This document shows positions 10,584 to 20,288 of a DNA stretch of 64,000 nucleotides, piece after piece. Below the pieces are notes generated by a model. That model was given only the letters and a program-made list of their open reading frames with translations, did no database searches and was not told the origin of the DNA. The number at the start of each line of letters is the position of its first letter. Within the stretch, counting starts at the first letter, position 1. The translations under genes and the position numbers were made by a program. Source of the stretch: Cordylochernes scorpioides (Eukaryota > Arthropoda > Arachnida > Pseudoscorpiones > Chernetidae); assembly GCA_030710605.1 (NCBI GenBank), contig CP092879.1:20685706-20749705 (forward strand), written 5' to 3'.

Positions 10584-12137
10584 ATGTCTTCAAGTATGTT
10601 TGAAAGATTCGACGAAAATCTAGAGAATGTTGAAAATTATATTTATCGATTGAAGCAATTCATGCTAATTTCTAAAACAAAAGAAGACTTTAAGACGCCA
10701 TTTCTTATTTCAAGCATCGGCCCTAAATATTTCGGGATCTTGCGAAACTTAGTTTTTCCGGAAGAAGTTGATCAAGTTCCCTTTGACAAATTGTGCAGGA
10801 TCTTATTAAAACATTTCAATCCTAAGATCAATATAATATATGAAAGATTTGTATTCCAGAAAATGGATCAGAAATCAGGCGAAACAATATCTAAATACAT
10901 AATACGCCTTAAGGAACAGGCTCAAAGGTGTAACTTTGGAGATGTTCTGCAAGAATCCCTGCGAGACAGATTTGTGGCGGGCATCATTGATACACCAACC
11001 CAAAAGAAGCTACTACAGGAAGAAGGATTGACTTTTGAGGGAGCGTTAGACATCGCGCTGTCTGCGGAGTCTGCAGATAATGACCTACACAACCTCAAGA
11101 GATCCGAAGATGCCCATCTGTCCCCACAGCATCTTCATGCCATCAATAATCCCTGCAAACACTGTGGTAAGAACAACCATCTACACTATAATTGTTTTTT
11201 TAAATCAGCTAATTGTAGAGTTTGTGGTAGGGTAGGGCATATTTCTACTATATGTTATAAAAAAGACAGTTCTGCCCGTAAATTGCCCAGAAATCCCAAA
11301 AATACTTTTAATAAATTTAAAAAGCATGTTAATGATAATAATCCTTCGGGATCTCAAAATAATTTATCATTGAATAATATAAATTTGCATCCTCCCTTGA
11401 TTGAAACTGTATATGTAAATAACATAAAATTGTTGGCTGAAATTGATACTGGAGCAGCCATTACTACATTAACTAAAAATGAGTACTTTAAATATTTCAA
11501 AAATGTTAAATTAAATAAATGTAATACAGTCTTGACCGGCTATAGTGGCTCTAAAATACCTATTTTGGGCAAGGCTAAATTTGATATAAAATTAAGAAAT
11601 GTTTCTAGAACCATTGAAATACTAATAACTAATTTAAATTGTTCTAAATTTATCTTAGGAAGAGATTTCCTTAATCTTTTCAATATCTCATTCAATTATT
11701 TGCATAAATTGGACTCTTTTAGTATAGATTCACTTTTAAATGATTACGAGTCCATTTTTGAATGCAAATCTGACCCTATTAAAGGTATCAAATGCCATCT
11801 TGATGTAAAAGCCTCCAAATTCAATAGTCAATATGTTAACAGTAAATTTAAAGTGGATGAGACTGTGAAGTTTAGGTGGATTACTAATGGGCATCCCTCT
11901 TGGTATATAGGAAAGATAATTAAAATACTAGGAAGGAATGTTTATTTAATAAAACAAGGTGACAGTATAAAAAAGGTTCATCAAAACTACATTAGAAAAA
12001 TGTTGCCTGGTAAATCACATCCCACTAATATGAATGATGCTGAACGTGTGCCAACTCCAATCTCGGAGGAGAAAAGTGTTATAACCCCCAGGTATCCTCA
12101 GAGGGAGCGCAGATGTCCGCAGAGATATGGAGAGTAA
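10584..12137 (+). CDS. Gypsy-1 Gag-protease fused to an integrase C-terminal tail
   Basis: The ATG at 10584 (ATGTCTTCAAG) is preferred to the GTG at 10560. Order: Gag capsid-like region (about residues 1-190); two CCHC zinc knuckles (CKHCGKNNHLHYNC and CRVCGRVGHISTIC) that bind element RNA; aspartic protease with IDTGAAITTL and the later ILGRDFL. The protein then reaches the first residues before RT (KGIKCHLDVKASKF) and jumps directly to an integrase tail (KVDETVKFRW, later RYPQRERRCPQRYGE). RT, RNase H and the integrase core are missing, yet the frame is open for 517 codons. The product could make and mature particles but would need RT and integrase supplied by a full-length relative. Confidence 0.85.
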   Translation: MSSSMFERFDENLENVENYIYRLKQFMLISKTKEDFKTPFLISSIGPKYFGILRNLVFPEEVDQVPFDKLCRILLKHFNPKINIIYERFVFQKMDQKSGETISKYIIRLKEQAQRCNFGDVLQESLRDRFVAGIIDTPTQKKLLQEEGLTFEGALDIALSAESADNDLHNLKRSEDAHLSPQHLHAINNPCKHCGKNNHLHYNCFFKSANCRVCGRVGHISTICYKKDSSARKLPRNPKNTFNKFKKHVNDNNPSGSQNNLSLNNINLHPPLIETVYVNNIKLLAEIDTGAAITTLTKNEYFKYFKNVKLNKCNTVLTGYSGSKIPILGKAKFDIKLRNVSRTIEILITNLNCSKFILGRDFLNLFNISFNYLHKLDSFSIDSLLNDYESIFECKSDPIKGIKCHLDVKASKFNSQYVNSKFKVDETVKFRWITNGHPSWYIGKIIKILGRNVYLIKQGDSIKKVHQNYIRKMLPGKSHPTNMNDAERVPTPISEEKSVITPRYPQRERRCPQRYGE

Positions 12138-12176
12138 ATAAATAAATAAGGGGGGCCAAGCCTAAGAAGGGGGAAT

Positions 12177-12271
12177 TGATGTATATAGTTGTTCATTTGT
12201 TTTAAATAAATATTAAATTGATGTATATAGTTGTTCATTTGTTTTAAATAAATATCAAATTGATGTATATA
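12177..12271 (+). repeat. Gypsy-1 3' LTR, left part
   Basis: First 95 bp of the 3' LTR, identical in arrangement to 10167-10261. Interrupted at TATA by the Gypsy-2 insertion. Confidence 0.9.
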
Positions 12272-12673
12272 TATTATATAATCTAAAAATATATTATATA
12301 ATCTAAAAACTCTAAATATTTCTATATTTTAAAAATATATATTTCATTTTATTCATTGATAATTTTTATTTTTGTTATCATCGTTTTTAGAAAGACTTTT
12401 AGTTTAGTTGTTTAGTTTCGTTGTATAATTTTGTTGTAAATATGCGTAGTTAACCAATCAATCCTTTTAAATCACTAATATAGGATTAAATTATAAATTC
12501 TATATAATGTGAAAACTAACAAATGTGTAATCTTTCCTCAAGTAATTGAAAATAAAAGCTACTTGACGGTAAATATTTATCTTTTTTTATCACGACTGCA
12601 CCTCAACCCTTTATCTTATCGATCCTTTGTCTTATCAAGCCTTATCTAACAACAACACAAAATATTCATAACA
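12272..12673 (+). repeat. Gypsy-2 5' LTR
   Basis: 402 bp. Contains GAAAATAAAAGCTACTTGACG, a plausible polyadenylation and R region, and ends CATAACA. Practically identical to the 3' LTR. Confidence 0.9.
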
Positions 12674-12752
12674 ATAAGCCGGCAGGATTACCTGATTTTT
12701 CAACCTAATTGCTCTATAAATTATTCAAATTTTATAAAACTACTTTTACAAA

Positions 12753-15700
12753 ATGTCTCGCAAACAAAGGAATGTAGAACACGCCATGACGCCAAATCCA
12801 AATACTATAGAAATACCGAAATTTAATGGTCAAAATTTAGACATAATATCTTGGCTCAAATTCTTTAACAAAAAATGTTTACAGAAACACCTTGATGAAG
12901 ATTTTAAACTAAATAATATTTCAAATTATCTCGAGGGAGAAGCATTTAGTTATTACATAGAAGAACTACAAGATATATATAATTGGGGGGAAATTGAACA
13001 AAAATTAACATCATATTTCACAATTAAAGATTCAAATTTATTCAGTAGGTTTCTAAATTTAAAATATATTGATAAAGATGATCTGGAACAATATTTTAAG
13101 GAAAAATCTGCTTTAGCCAAAAAACTAAACCTAGATAAAACACTTTTATTAGAGGCACTTACAGATGGAATGCCAGATTACCTAAAAAAATATCTAATAG
13201 CTGCAAGAGTACAAGAACCTTCAGAATGGTATAAAATCACAACCCAATTAAAATTATCAACAAATAAAGAAGAAGAACCCCAACAACCCTCTACCAGTAC
13301 AAGCACTCCAGTAAAAAAAATTAACTCCAACTCCTCCCTAGCTCATCAATACCAGCCTTTTCCCAGGACAGCAGCAGCAACTCACCATCAGCAAGAACCC
13401 CACAAACCCATAAACCTACCTCCATACCCCTGCAAGATATGTGCATCTCACCAGTTACCCAACCAGATCCATTTCCATAGAGACTGCCCACTTAAGAACA
13501 ATAATCATCCGAAGCGCATCAATCCAGGTAGAACATTATTACTTTTTTCTGTATTTATAAACCAAATATCCTTACCTTGTGTACTTGACACTGCATCATC
13601 TATTTCCATTATACCTTTAAAATACTTAAACCATATTTATTATAAAATTTTAGATAATTCCCCAAAAGAAAGAATAGGTCAGGTAGAAGGATTTACTTAC
13701 CCATTATACAAAATATTAGTTAGGCTTAGCTTAGGTAAAATTACAAAGTATCAAGAAATGTTTGTTTGTGATAGTCCAATAGAATATCTTATTTTAGGTT
13801 TACCAACATTTTATTTATTTAAGTTACAAATAGATTTCTCAAAAAACCTTCTTTTCCAAAATTATAAATTCTTGTATTCTTTCAATCCAAAAACTGATAA
13901 TCAGAAGTCATATGCCACTACCCTATGTATTCCAGACCCATACTATGTTAAAAATTCATCTCTTTTAAATATTAACCCATTGTGTAATTTCAATTCTTTT
14001 GATATACCAACTACAAATGTTAAACTTATAGATCCTAATTCAAATCCCATTACTGATTCTAACCCATTTCACAGTATGCGACAACCGGGCTCTATAACAA
14101 ATTATAATTCATATTTAGACCTTAGTAAAGTAGATATTAATCCAAATTTCTCTAATCAAACAATTTCAGATATATTGCATAAATATAAGAATGTTTTCTC
14201 TAAGCACAATTTTGATATAGGATACATAAAGACTAACCCAATTTGCATATCCCTTTTAGATAATATTCCCATAGCACAAAAGCCATATAGGACATCTTTT
14301 TACAATAATGCTGAAATACAAAAACAAATAACTGAATTATTAAAATATGATATTATTAGGCCCTCATCTAGCCCCTATAGTTCTCCTGCATTATTAGTGA
14401 ATAAAAAATCTGATAACCCAAATCACCCCACAAGACTCTGTATAGATTATAGGAAACTTAATCAAAAAACAGTTCCAGAACATACCCCAATTCCACTTAT
14501 AGAACAAATTATAGATAGGTTATCACAGTCAAAAATATATACTATTCTAGATGTTAAAAATGCATACTGGCATATACCCATAGATGAAAAAGATAGACAT
14601 AAAACCTCTTTTGTAACACAATTAGGATGTTATGAATGGAACAGACTTCCATATGGTCTAAAAAATGCACCTTCACAATTTGAAAGGATTATGAAGTCAG
14701 TTTTCACTAAACATAACATACAGTATGCCTTAAATTATTTTGATGATATTATTATACACTCCAAAACTTATGAAGAACACATTAAACATTTAGATGACAT
14801 ATTAGGTATATTCGAACAAGAGGATATAAAGATGAATCTCAATAAATGCAAATTTTTACAAAAAGAAATACAATTTTTAGGATACACTATTAACTCAGGA
14901 AAATATACACCAAATAACACAAATATTGAAGCAATTTTAAAATTAAATAGACCATATAATATTAAAACCTTACAGAGATTTTTAGGCACCATAAATATTT
15001 ATAATAAATTTATTCCCCATTATGCGCAAATTAGGGCACCTTTGAATGAACTTTTGTTAAAAAATGCTCCTTGGCTATGGAGTGCGAAACATGAACAAGC
15101 CTTCCAAACACTTAAAAATGCACTCATATCACAACCTGTACTATATATTTATGACCCATCAAAACCATGTCATTTATTCACAGACGCGTCAAGTCTAGGA
15201 GTAGCAGGAGTTCTTAAACAACCAGATGAACAAGGCATTTTACACCCCATAGGTTATTTTTCAAGAAAACTTCACCCATATGAACAGAATTATACTGCCT
15301 CAGAAATTGAAACATTAGCTATCATTAATTCAGTACAAAGGTTTCACACATATCTACACAACATACATTTTACCTTGCACACAGACCACTTACCTTTAAA
15401 ATGGATCAAAAATGTAAAAAACCCACAAGGTAGATTATTTAGATGGTCTTTAATCCTATCTCAATATAGCTTTGACATAAAACATATTAAAGGATTAAAT
15501 AATATAGAAGCAGACATGCTGTCAAGAGCACCTGTCTCATTTTACCTAACATATAATGAGTTAAAAGAACACCAATCCACAGAACAAATTAGTAGTGCTA
15601 AAATTAAAATACAAAATGGTATTTATATGATTAACAAAAAGGGTTTTAAAAGAGCTTATGTACCACAGACACTAAGACAGAAATTATTAAGCAAAGTACA

Positions 15701-16862
15701 TACAAAGCATGGACATATTGGAACAACTCAAATGACTAAAATAATTTCTCCACACTATTATTGGCCACATATGTCTAGAGATATTGCTAATTACACCAAA
15801 CATTGTGAAACTTGCCAGTTTAACAAGTCTAGGGATAACAGAATTGTTTATGGACCACTACAACAGATGCCAATAGCTACACACCCAAATCACATTTTTT
15901 CTCTAGATACATTGGGCGGGTTACATAATTATGGGACAACAAGACACAGTATCCATATGATAGTAGATCATCACAGTAGATTCCTTTGGGCTTTTCCAAC
16001 AAAATCTGTATCAACTGATTCTTATATAACTTGTTTGAGAAATTTATTCCAAATTAATAAGCCTGAATTATTAATAACTGACAGAAATGCAGCTTTTCTT
16101 AGCAATAAATTTAAACACTTTTTAGAAAGAAATAATGTTAAGCATCTACTCACCAGTTCCCATCATCCAGAAACAAATGCAAAAGTAGAAAGACTAAATT
16201 CCACTATCATTAATAGGTTAAGATGTGAATATAATGCTAATTTAAAGATTCCTTGGACAAAATATATTCCTAAAATTACTGAAAGCTATAATGAAACAGT
16301 ACATACCACAACAGGCTTTACACCTAAATTCTTATACTATGGAATACAACCACAGTATATAGAACATGACACAGAAACACATACACCAATAGAAAAGGCA
16401 AGAAAATTAGCCATTGAAAGAACCATAAAATCCCATGAACACAGCAAACAACTTTATGACATTAAACACCCAGAACCCATTTTTAAAGAAGGAGATCAGG
16501 TATTAGTAAAAACCTTTATTTATCCAAACACTGGTAAATTAACACAAAGATATATAGGCCCATTTACTATTTTAAAACAACTTTCTCCAGTCACATATGA
16601 AATAGATAAGCCTAATATACCCCAAAGAAAACAAACAGAAATTATATACTCAAATAAGCTTAAATTATTTTACCCAGAAACAGATTTTTTACTTCACTAT
16701 AGCACTAACATAGAAAATGACTTTATAGTAAACCAAAATTCTAACACAAAGTTAATAGATATTGATGATAAACCATGTTTTTTACAGGAAGGCCATATTT
16801 TGGACATGGACAATAAAGAACAAATTTCAGCACCAATTCTTAAGCCTTCACAAATAACTTAA
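12753..16862 (+). CDS. Gypsy-2 Gag-Pol polyprotein
   Basis: 1369 codons, uninterrupted, with gag and pol in one frame. Gag is about residues 1-270 (IPKFNGQNLDIISWLKFF near the start) with a long-spaced zinc motif CKICASHQLPNQIHFHRDC instead of a standard CCHC knuckle. Protease: LDTASS near 279. RT: RLCIDYRKLNQ and the catalytic YFDD near 662. RNase H: FTDASS near 810. Integrase: HHCC finger near 983, then D,D35E (SLDTLGG, ITDRNAAF, AKVERLN). A GPF module (YIGPFTILKQL) lies near 1268. All catalytic residues are visible. YFDD and DTAS are less common than YLDD/YVDD and DTGA; Gypsy-4 also has YFDD. The start at 12753 lies 80 bp after the LTR. Confidence 0.95.
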   Translation: MSRKQRNVEHAMTPNPNTIEIPKFNGQNLDIISWLKFFNKKCLQKHLDEDFKLNNISNYLEGEAFSYYIEELQDIYNWGEIEQKLTSYFTIKDSNLFSRFLNLKYIDKDDLEQYFKEKSALAKKLNLDKTLLLEALTDGMPDYLKKYLIAARVQEPSEWYKITTQLKLSTNKEEEPQQPSTSTSTPVKKINSNSSLAHQYQPFPRTAAATHHQQEPHKPINLPPYPCKICASHQLPNQIHFHRDCPLKNNNHPKRINPGRTLLLFSVFINQISLPCVLDTASSISIIPLKYLNHIYYKILDNSPKERIGQVEGFTYPLYKILVRLSLGKITKYQEMFVCDSPIEYLILGLPTFYLFKLQIDFSKNLLFQNYKFLYSFNPKTDNQKSYATTLCIPDPYYVKNSSLLNINPLCNFNSFDIPTTNVKLIDPNSNPITDSNPFHSMRQPGSITNYNSYLDLSKVDINPNFSNQTISDILHKYKNVFSKHNFDIGYIKTNPICISLLDNIPIAQKPYRTSFYNNAEIQKQITELLKYDIIRPSSSPYSSPALLVNKKSDNPNHPTRLCIDYRKLNQKTVPEHTPIPLIEQIIDRLSQSKIYTILDVKNAYWHIPIDEKDRHKTSFVTQLGCYEWNRLPYGLKNAPSQFERIMKSVFTKHNIQYALNYFDDIIIHSKTYEEHIKHLDDILGIFEQEDIKMNLNKCKFLQKEIQFLGYTINSGKYTPNNTNIEAILKLNRPYNIKTLQRFLGTINIYNKFIPHYAQIRAPLNELLLKNAPWLWSAKHEQAFQTLKNALISQPVLYIYDPSKPCHLFTDASSLGVAGVLKQPDEQGILHPIGYFSRKLHPYEQNYTASEIETLAIINSVQRFHTYLHNIHFTLHTDHLPLKWIKNVKNPQGRLFRWSLILSQYSFDIKHIKGLNNIEADMLSRAPVSFYLTYNELKEHQSTEQISSAKIKIQNGIYMINKKGFKRAYVPQTLRQKLLSKVHTKHGHIGTTQMTKIISPHYYWPHMSRDIANYTKHCETCQFNKSRDNRIVYGPLQQMPIATHPNHIFSLDTLGGLHNYGTTRHSIHMIVDHHSRFLWAFPTKSVSTDSYITCLRNLFQINKPELLITDRNAAFLSNKFKHFLERNNVKHLLTSSHHPETNAKVERLNSTIINRLRCEYNANLKIPWTKYIPKITESYNETVHTTTGFTPKFLYYGIQPQYIEHDTETHTPIEKARKLAIERTIKSHEHSKQLYDIKHPEPIFKEGDQVLVKTFIYPNTGKLTQRYIGPFTILKQLSPVTYEIDKPNIPQRKQTEIIYSNKLKLFYPETDFLLHYSTNIENDFIVNQNSNTKLIDIDDKPCFLQEGHILDMDNKEQISAPILKPSQIT

Positions 16863-17243
16863 TGTCACTTCATACATCTATTAGCGTTTCATTATTCAAC
16901 CATGTAAAAATAACATTTTCTACTGCTTTTGATATTTTGAAGTGTAACTAGCATAATGTCATTTTTAATCAATTTTAAATACCTTTTTTGCTTCATATCC
17001 ATATTTCATTTGACTTGACCATTAATACTTCTTATATAAACTTTTATTATAATTTCATAATTGTATATTTTATTTGTAAACAAACTTTCTTTTGTTTATT
17101 TTGAAAAAATGTGCGTATTGATTTTTATTGTTTCATTTTTAATTATTTCTAAAGATTTATTGATTTCGTTTAATTAATTATTTTTAATTACCAATTTTAT
17201 TTTAAAATTTTATTTTTTTTAGAATCTTTTCACAGGGGGGAAA

Positions 17244-17643
17244 TATTATATAATCTAAAAATATTATATAATCTAAAAACTCTAAATATTTCTATATTTT
17301 AAAAATATATATTTCATTTTATTCATTGATAATTTTTATTTTTGTTATCATCGTTTTTAGAAAGACTTTTAGTTTAGTTGTTTAGTTTCGTTGTATAATT
17401 TTGTTGTAAATATGCGTAGTTAACCAATCAATCCTTTTAAATCACTAATATAGGATTAAATTATAAATTCTATATAATGTGAAAACTAACAAATGTGTAA
17501 TCTTTCCTCAAGTAATTGAAAATAAAAGCTACTTGACGGTAAATATTTATCTTTTTTTATCACGACTGCACCTCAACCCTTTATCTTATCGATCCTTTGT
17601 CTTATCAAGCCTTATCTAACAACAACACAAAATATTCATAACA
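17244..17643 (+). repeat. Gypsy-2 3' LTR
   Basis: 400 bp, preceded by a G/A tract and followed by TATA plus the remainder of the Gypsy-1 LTR. Confidence 0.9.
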
Positions 17644-17895
17644 TATATTTGTTTAGTTATTTTGCATATTTTTCATCTGTGAATTTATCTTATAATTTGG
17701 TCTATGAAAATAAAAATATTGGACCAGTGACCAAAACAAACTGTAAATAGATCGCTTAATGTTATATAGTTAGTATAGAGAATGGTTAGGCAGGATATAT
17801 ATTTAAATGTTATGCTTGTGTAATTTTAATCTTAATTAAATAAAAAATTATAAATTTAAATGTGTTATAAATCTTAAATACCAAGCATTAAAACA
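17644..17895 (+). repeat. Gypsy-1 3' LTR, right part
   Basis: Resumes the Gypsy-1 LTR at TATATTTGTTTAG and ends AAAACA followed by the GGTGC duplication. One substitution from the 5' LTR (AAATTATAAA against AAATCATAAA). Confidence 0.9.
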
Positions 17896-18063
17896 GGTGC
17901 CAACATTGTTAAATAGGGAAAGTCTCTTTGACAGCTACATTGTTAAGCAACTAATAATAACAATGCTCAGCAATGATCAATACCATTGTTAATCAATAAG
18001 TGTTCATTCGTTTCAACAATGCATAAAAATATTGTCAATCGACACGTAGTTACATTGGTAAAA

Positions 18064-18170
18064 TTAAAGAACAATTATTGTTGTCGTTGTCGTGTCCAAT
18101 GAAGAGTCTCAGATGCCTCCATGCATCTCTATCGCAGCAGTTGCAATGTCCTCTATCTTGGGTGTGTAAA
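18064..18170 (-). pseudogene. LINE 3' end, same family as 1998-2796
   Basis: The minus strand matches 2700-2796: GCTTTACACACCC, ATGGAGGCATCTGAG, then TTGGACACGACAACGACAAC. It is severely 5'-truncated: only the last codons and the 3' UTR remain. CAA/CAAT-rich tail as in the first copy. Confidence 0.8.
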
Positions 18171-18179
18171 GCTAAATAA

Positions 18180-18345
18180 CAATTAAATATAAGATATGTA
18201 ACGCCGTCTGTATATAGGATATAAAGGTATTTAGCGTATATTTTGTTTTTCCAATAAAATAATTCTCTCCTGGCCTTTCTGTCATGGAAAATATGGCCTG
18301 GCTCATTAGTGATGAACCTTCCCAGCGTTCTCCAGTTTAATATAC
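18180..18345 (-). repeat. Diverged P2 fragment
   Basis: Contains GGCCTGGCTCATTAGTGATG, then AACCTTCCCAGCGTTCTCC, which aligns with the P2 hairpin at 39196-39238 and 43059-43098. Several substitutions mark it as an old copy. Confidence 0.55.
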
Positions 18346-18369
18346 CAGATCCCTTTAACATTGTAATCG

Positions 18370-19940
18370 ATTATTTGGATTTTTGAACATTTGAGGACCC
18401 TAATTGAGCGTCTACCTCCCATGAGAGACCAATTCCAGAAGAAACCAGTTATAGCCTTGCTTTCAGAAGGTGCTGTTGTAGTAATTTTACAAAAATTATA
18501 TTGAAATCGGAGTACATTGAAATAGAATGGAAAGATATTTTTAGAAATCCATTTCCCTAAAGCAGCTTAGAAAAAATTGGGAAATCTGAAAAAAAAAAAG
18601 ATAAACTATGTGAATAGAAGCTGAAAAGGTCTATCTCTATAGAAAGATATTAAATAAAATATTTTAGTTTCTTCATATTTTCGTCACTCCTAACTATGAC
18701 GGGATATGAATAAATATGAACAATTTTTATAGTAACTAATTCACTTATTTTTTTTATATATTCAAACTAACCCATTCTCGCTCACTTTTTCTCTTTAAAT
18801 ATTTATTTAAATTTAAAAAAATCAGAGTTCTTTCTGAAGTTTTAGATTTACACATTCTGAATATTCTTCTCTATGTAAGACAATAACGTGCTATCTATAT
18901 ATAAGAAATACAAACATTAAGGCACAAGGATGTTTCTTTTGAACATAAAACAAACCTCTTCTATTCCCTCTGTGATGAAAAATAGCGAGGATATACGAAA
19001 CAATATGGACAAATACTATCCCATAGATGTAGGAACTCTTCTATATATACTACAATAGTTCACGAATTTAGTAAATTTAATTTGAAGTCTCGAGATATCG
19101 TTCAACCAGCACGCACCATTAATGCACGTATATTTTCAAAAAATTGTTTTTCACACATAAATAATGTTATTTTTTTTTCTCTTAATATATCATAAGTATT
19201 TAAAATATGTAAATAATAATGTATATATACAAATAGTATTTATTATTGATTTTTTAACGTGATAATCCTGTTGAAGGACTGACAAGTCCGAAAGCTTGAA
19301 AATAAAAGGTTATACAAAAACTTTATCCCTGGAAGCTGTATTTATTTTATAATGAAAAATAGTAAGGATTGTCCAGTAAGGATAGTAGAAGTTTGTTTCA
19401 TGTTTAAAATTAACATCCGTTCTCCTCAATGTTTGTACTATTATTAATATATATTATTCAATAATTTATTCTTATATTACTTTCAACAACCAGCGCAGTT
19501 AATTAGTTTCTGGTTAATTATTGTCGAATTAAAGAAAAAATAATTTTGTTAATTAAAACTGAGTATTAATTTTATTCTTAAGGGAGGGGGGAATAGAATG
19601 CCATATAGTATTTGAGTATTTATGGTCGGATAAATTTTGATAAAAATTATGATTCAAATTATAGCACCTGCCACTAATTTATTGAATCCATAATTTGAAC
19701 TTTGAATTAATTTTCTTTTTTTTTTTCGTACACAAATTGAACACTTCCTAATATTTCTTGGATTTTAAGCGGAAATGATCTCTCATTGGAGTTTATTTAA
19801 ATTTCAACATTTGCTACCAACAATTATGCGTGAATACTTCGTTATCAGTATTTTCATAAACAAGATATAGTGGAAAGATATAATTCTCAGTGTAATCAGC
19901 AAATTTACATTATTCAAGAAGGATAAAACAAGCATAATAT
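18370..19940. other. Non-coding AT-rich stretch with retroelement tails
   Basis: No gene seen. 19267-19308 holds a hammerhead-like hairpin (CUGUUGAA, GGACU/AGUCC stem, GAAAGCUUGA). 19340-19430 holds a P2-like end (AAGGATAGTAGAAGTTTG). The remainder has no structure I can name. Confidence 0.4.
19267..19308 (+). ncRNA. Hammerhead-like hairpin (CUGUUGA / GAAAGCUU variant)
   Basis: CCUGUUGAA, then stem GGACU loop GACA stem AGUCC, then GAAA and GCUUGAAAAUAAA. The layout matches a hammerhead core with helix II closed, but the CUGANGA box has U at the essential A position and helix I is not convincing. Five relatives occur in the window. Confidence 0.35.
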
Positions 19941-20288
19941 TGTTGCATCATGATTAATGCGCCTATTTTTAAAATTATTTATAATATTATTTTTAATATA
20001 TTTAAAATTTAAATTATAAATTTATTTATTTTTATAAAACAGATTATTAATATAAAATATTATGTACTATAAAACATTTGTATTTTGATACACTAAATAC
20101 CCTACATGCTTTAAACTTTGATGTGGTAAATAAAGAGAGATTCGAGGTGCTACCTAAATTTATAGTTGTCTTATTATTGACTGGTTTAACCTTGTAAGAT
20201 TGTTGAGACACGTTCTGGAAAGATGCAAGACACGTCTGAGGAGAGACTCAAGACTGAAGAATCTGCCAAACCGCAGCCCAGTGCAACA
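19941..20288 (+). repeat. Gypsy-3 5' LTR
   Basis: 348 bp, TGTTGCATCATG...CCAGTGCAACA. It includes GTGGTAAATAAAGAGAG, a polyadenylation-like signal, and the first 66 bases of the gag reading frame. Confidence 0.92.

Larger units (their letters stand above)
12272..17643 (+). mobile_element. Gypsy-2: complete Ty3/Gypsy retrotransposon
   Basis: Full-length element of 5.37 kb nested in the Gypsy-1 3' LTR with a TATA duplication. LTRs 12272-12673 (402 bp) and 17244-17643 (400 bp) differ, as far as I can see, by a single TA indel in the leading AT repeat. LTR ends are TATTATATAATC...CATAACA, not TG...CA. A polypurine tract (CAGGGGGGAAA) precedes the 3' LTR. The sequence after the 5' LTR (ATAAGCCGGCAGGATTACC) lacks the usual TGG start of a tRNA primer site. 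One long ORF encodes all functions, so this copy may still be active. Confidence 0.93.
10167..17895 (+). mobile_element. Gypsy-1: deleted Ty3/Gypsy element with a nested insertion
   Basis: LTRs are TG...CA with a 5-bp target duplication GGTGC (10162-10166 and 17896-17900). The 5' LTR is 10167-10510. The 3' LTR starts at 12177 after a purine tract (AAGAAGGGGGAA) and is split by Gypsy-2: 12177-12271, then 17644-17895. Joined, and counting the 4-bp duplication once, it is 343 bp against 344 bp. I see one substitution and one A-run difference between the LTRs, so the insertion is young. ACTGGCGACGAGG follows the 5' LTR, a common leader in this group. The internal region is only about 1.67 kb. Confidence 0.9.
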
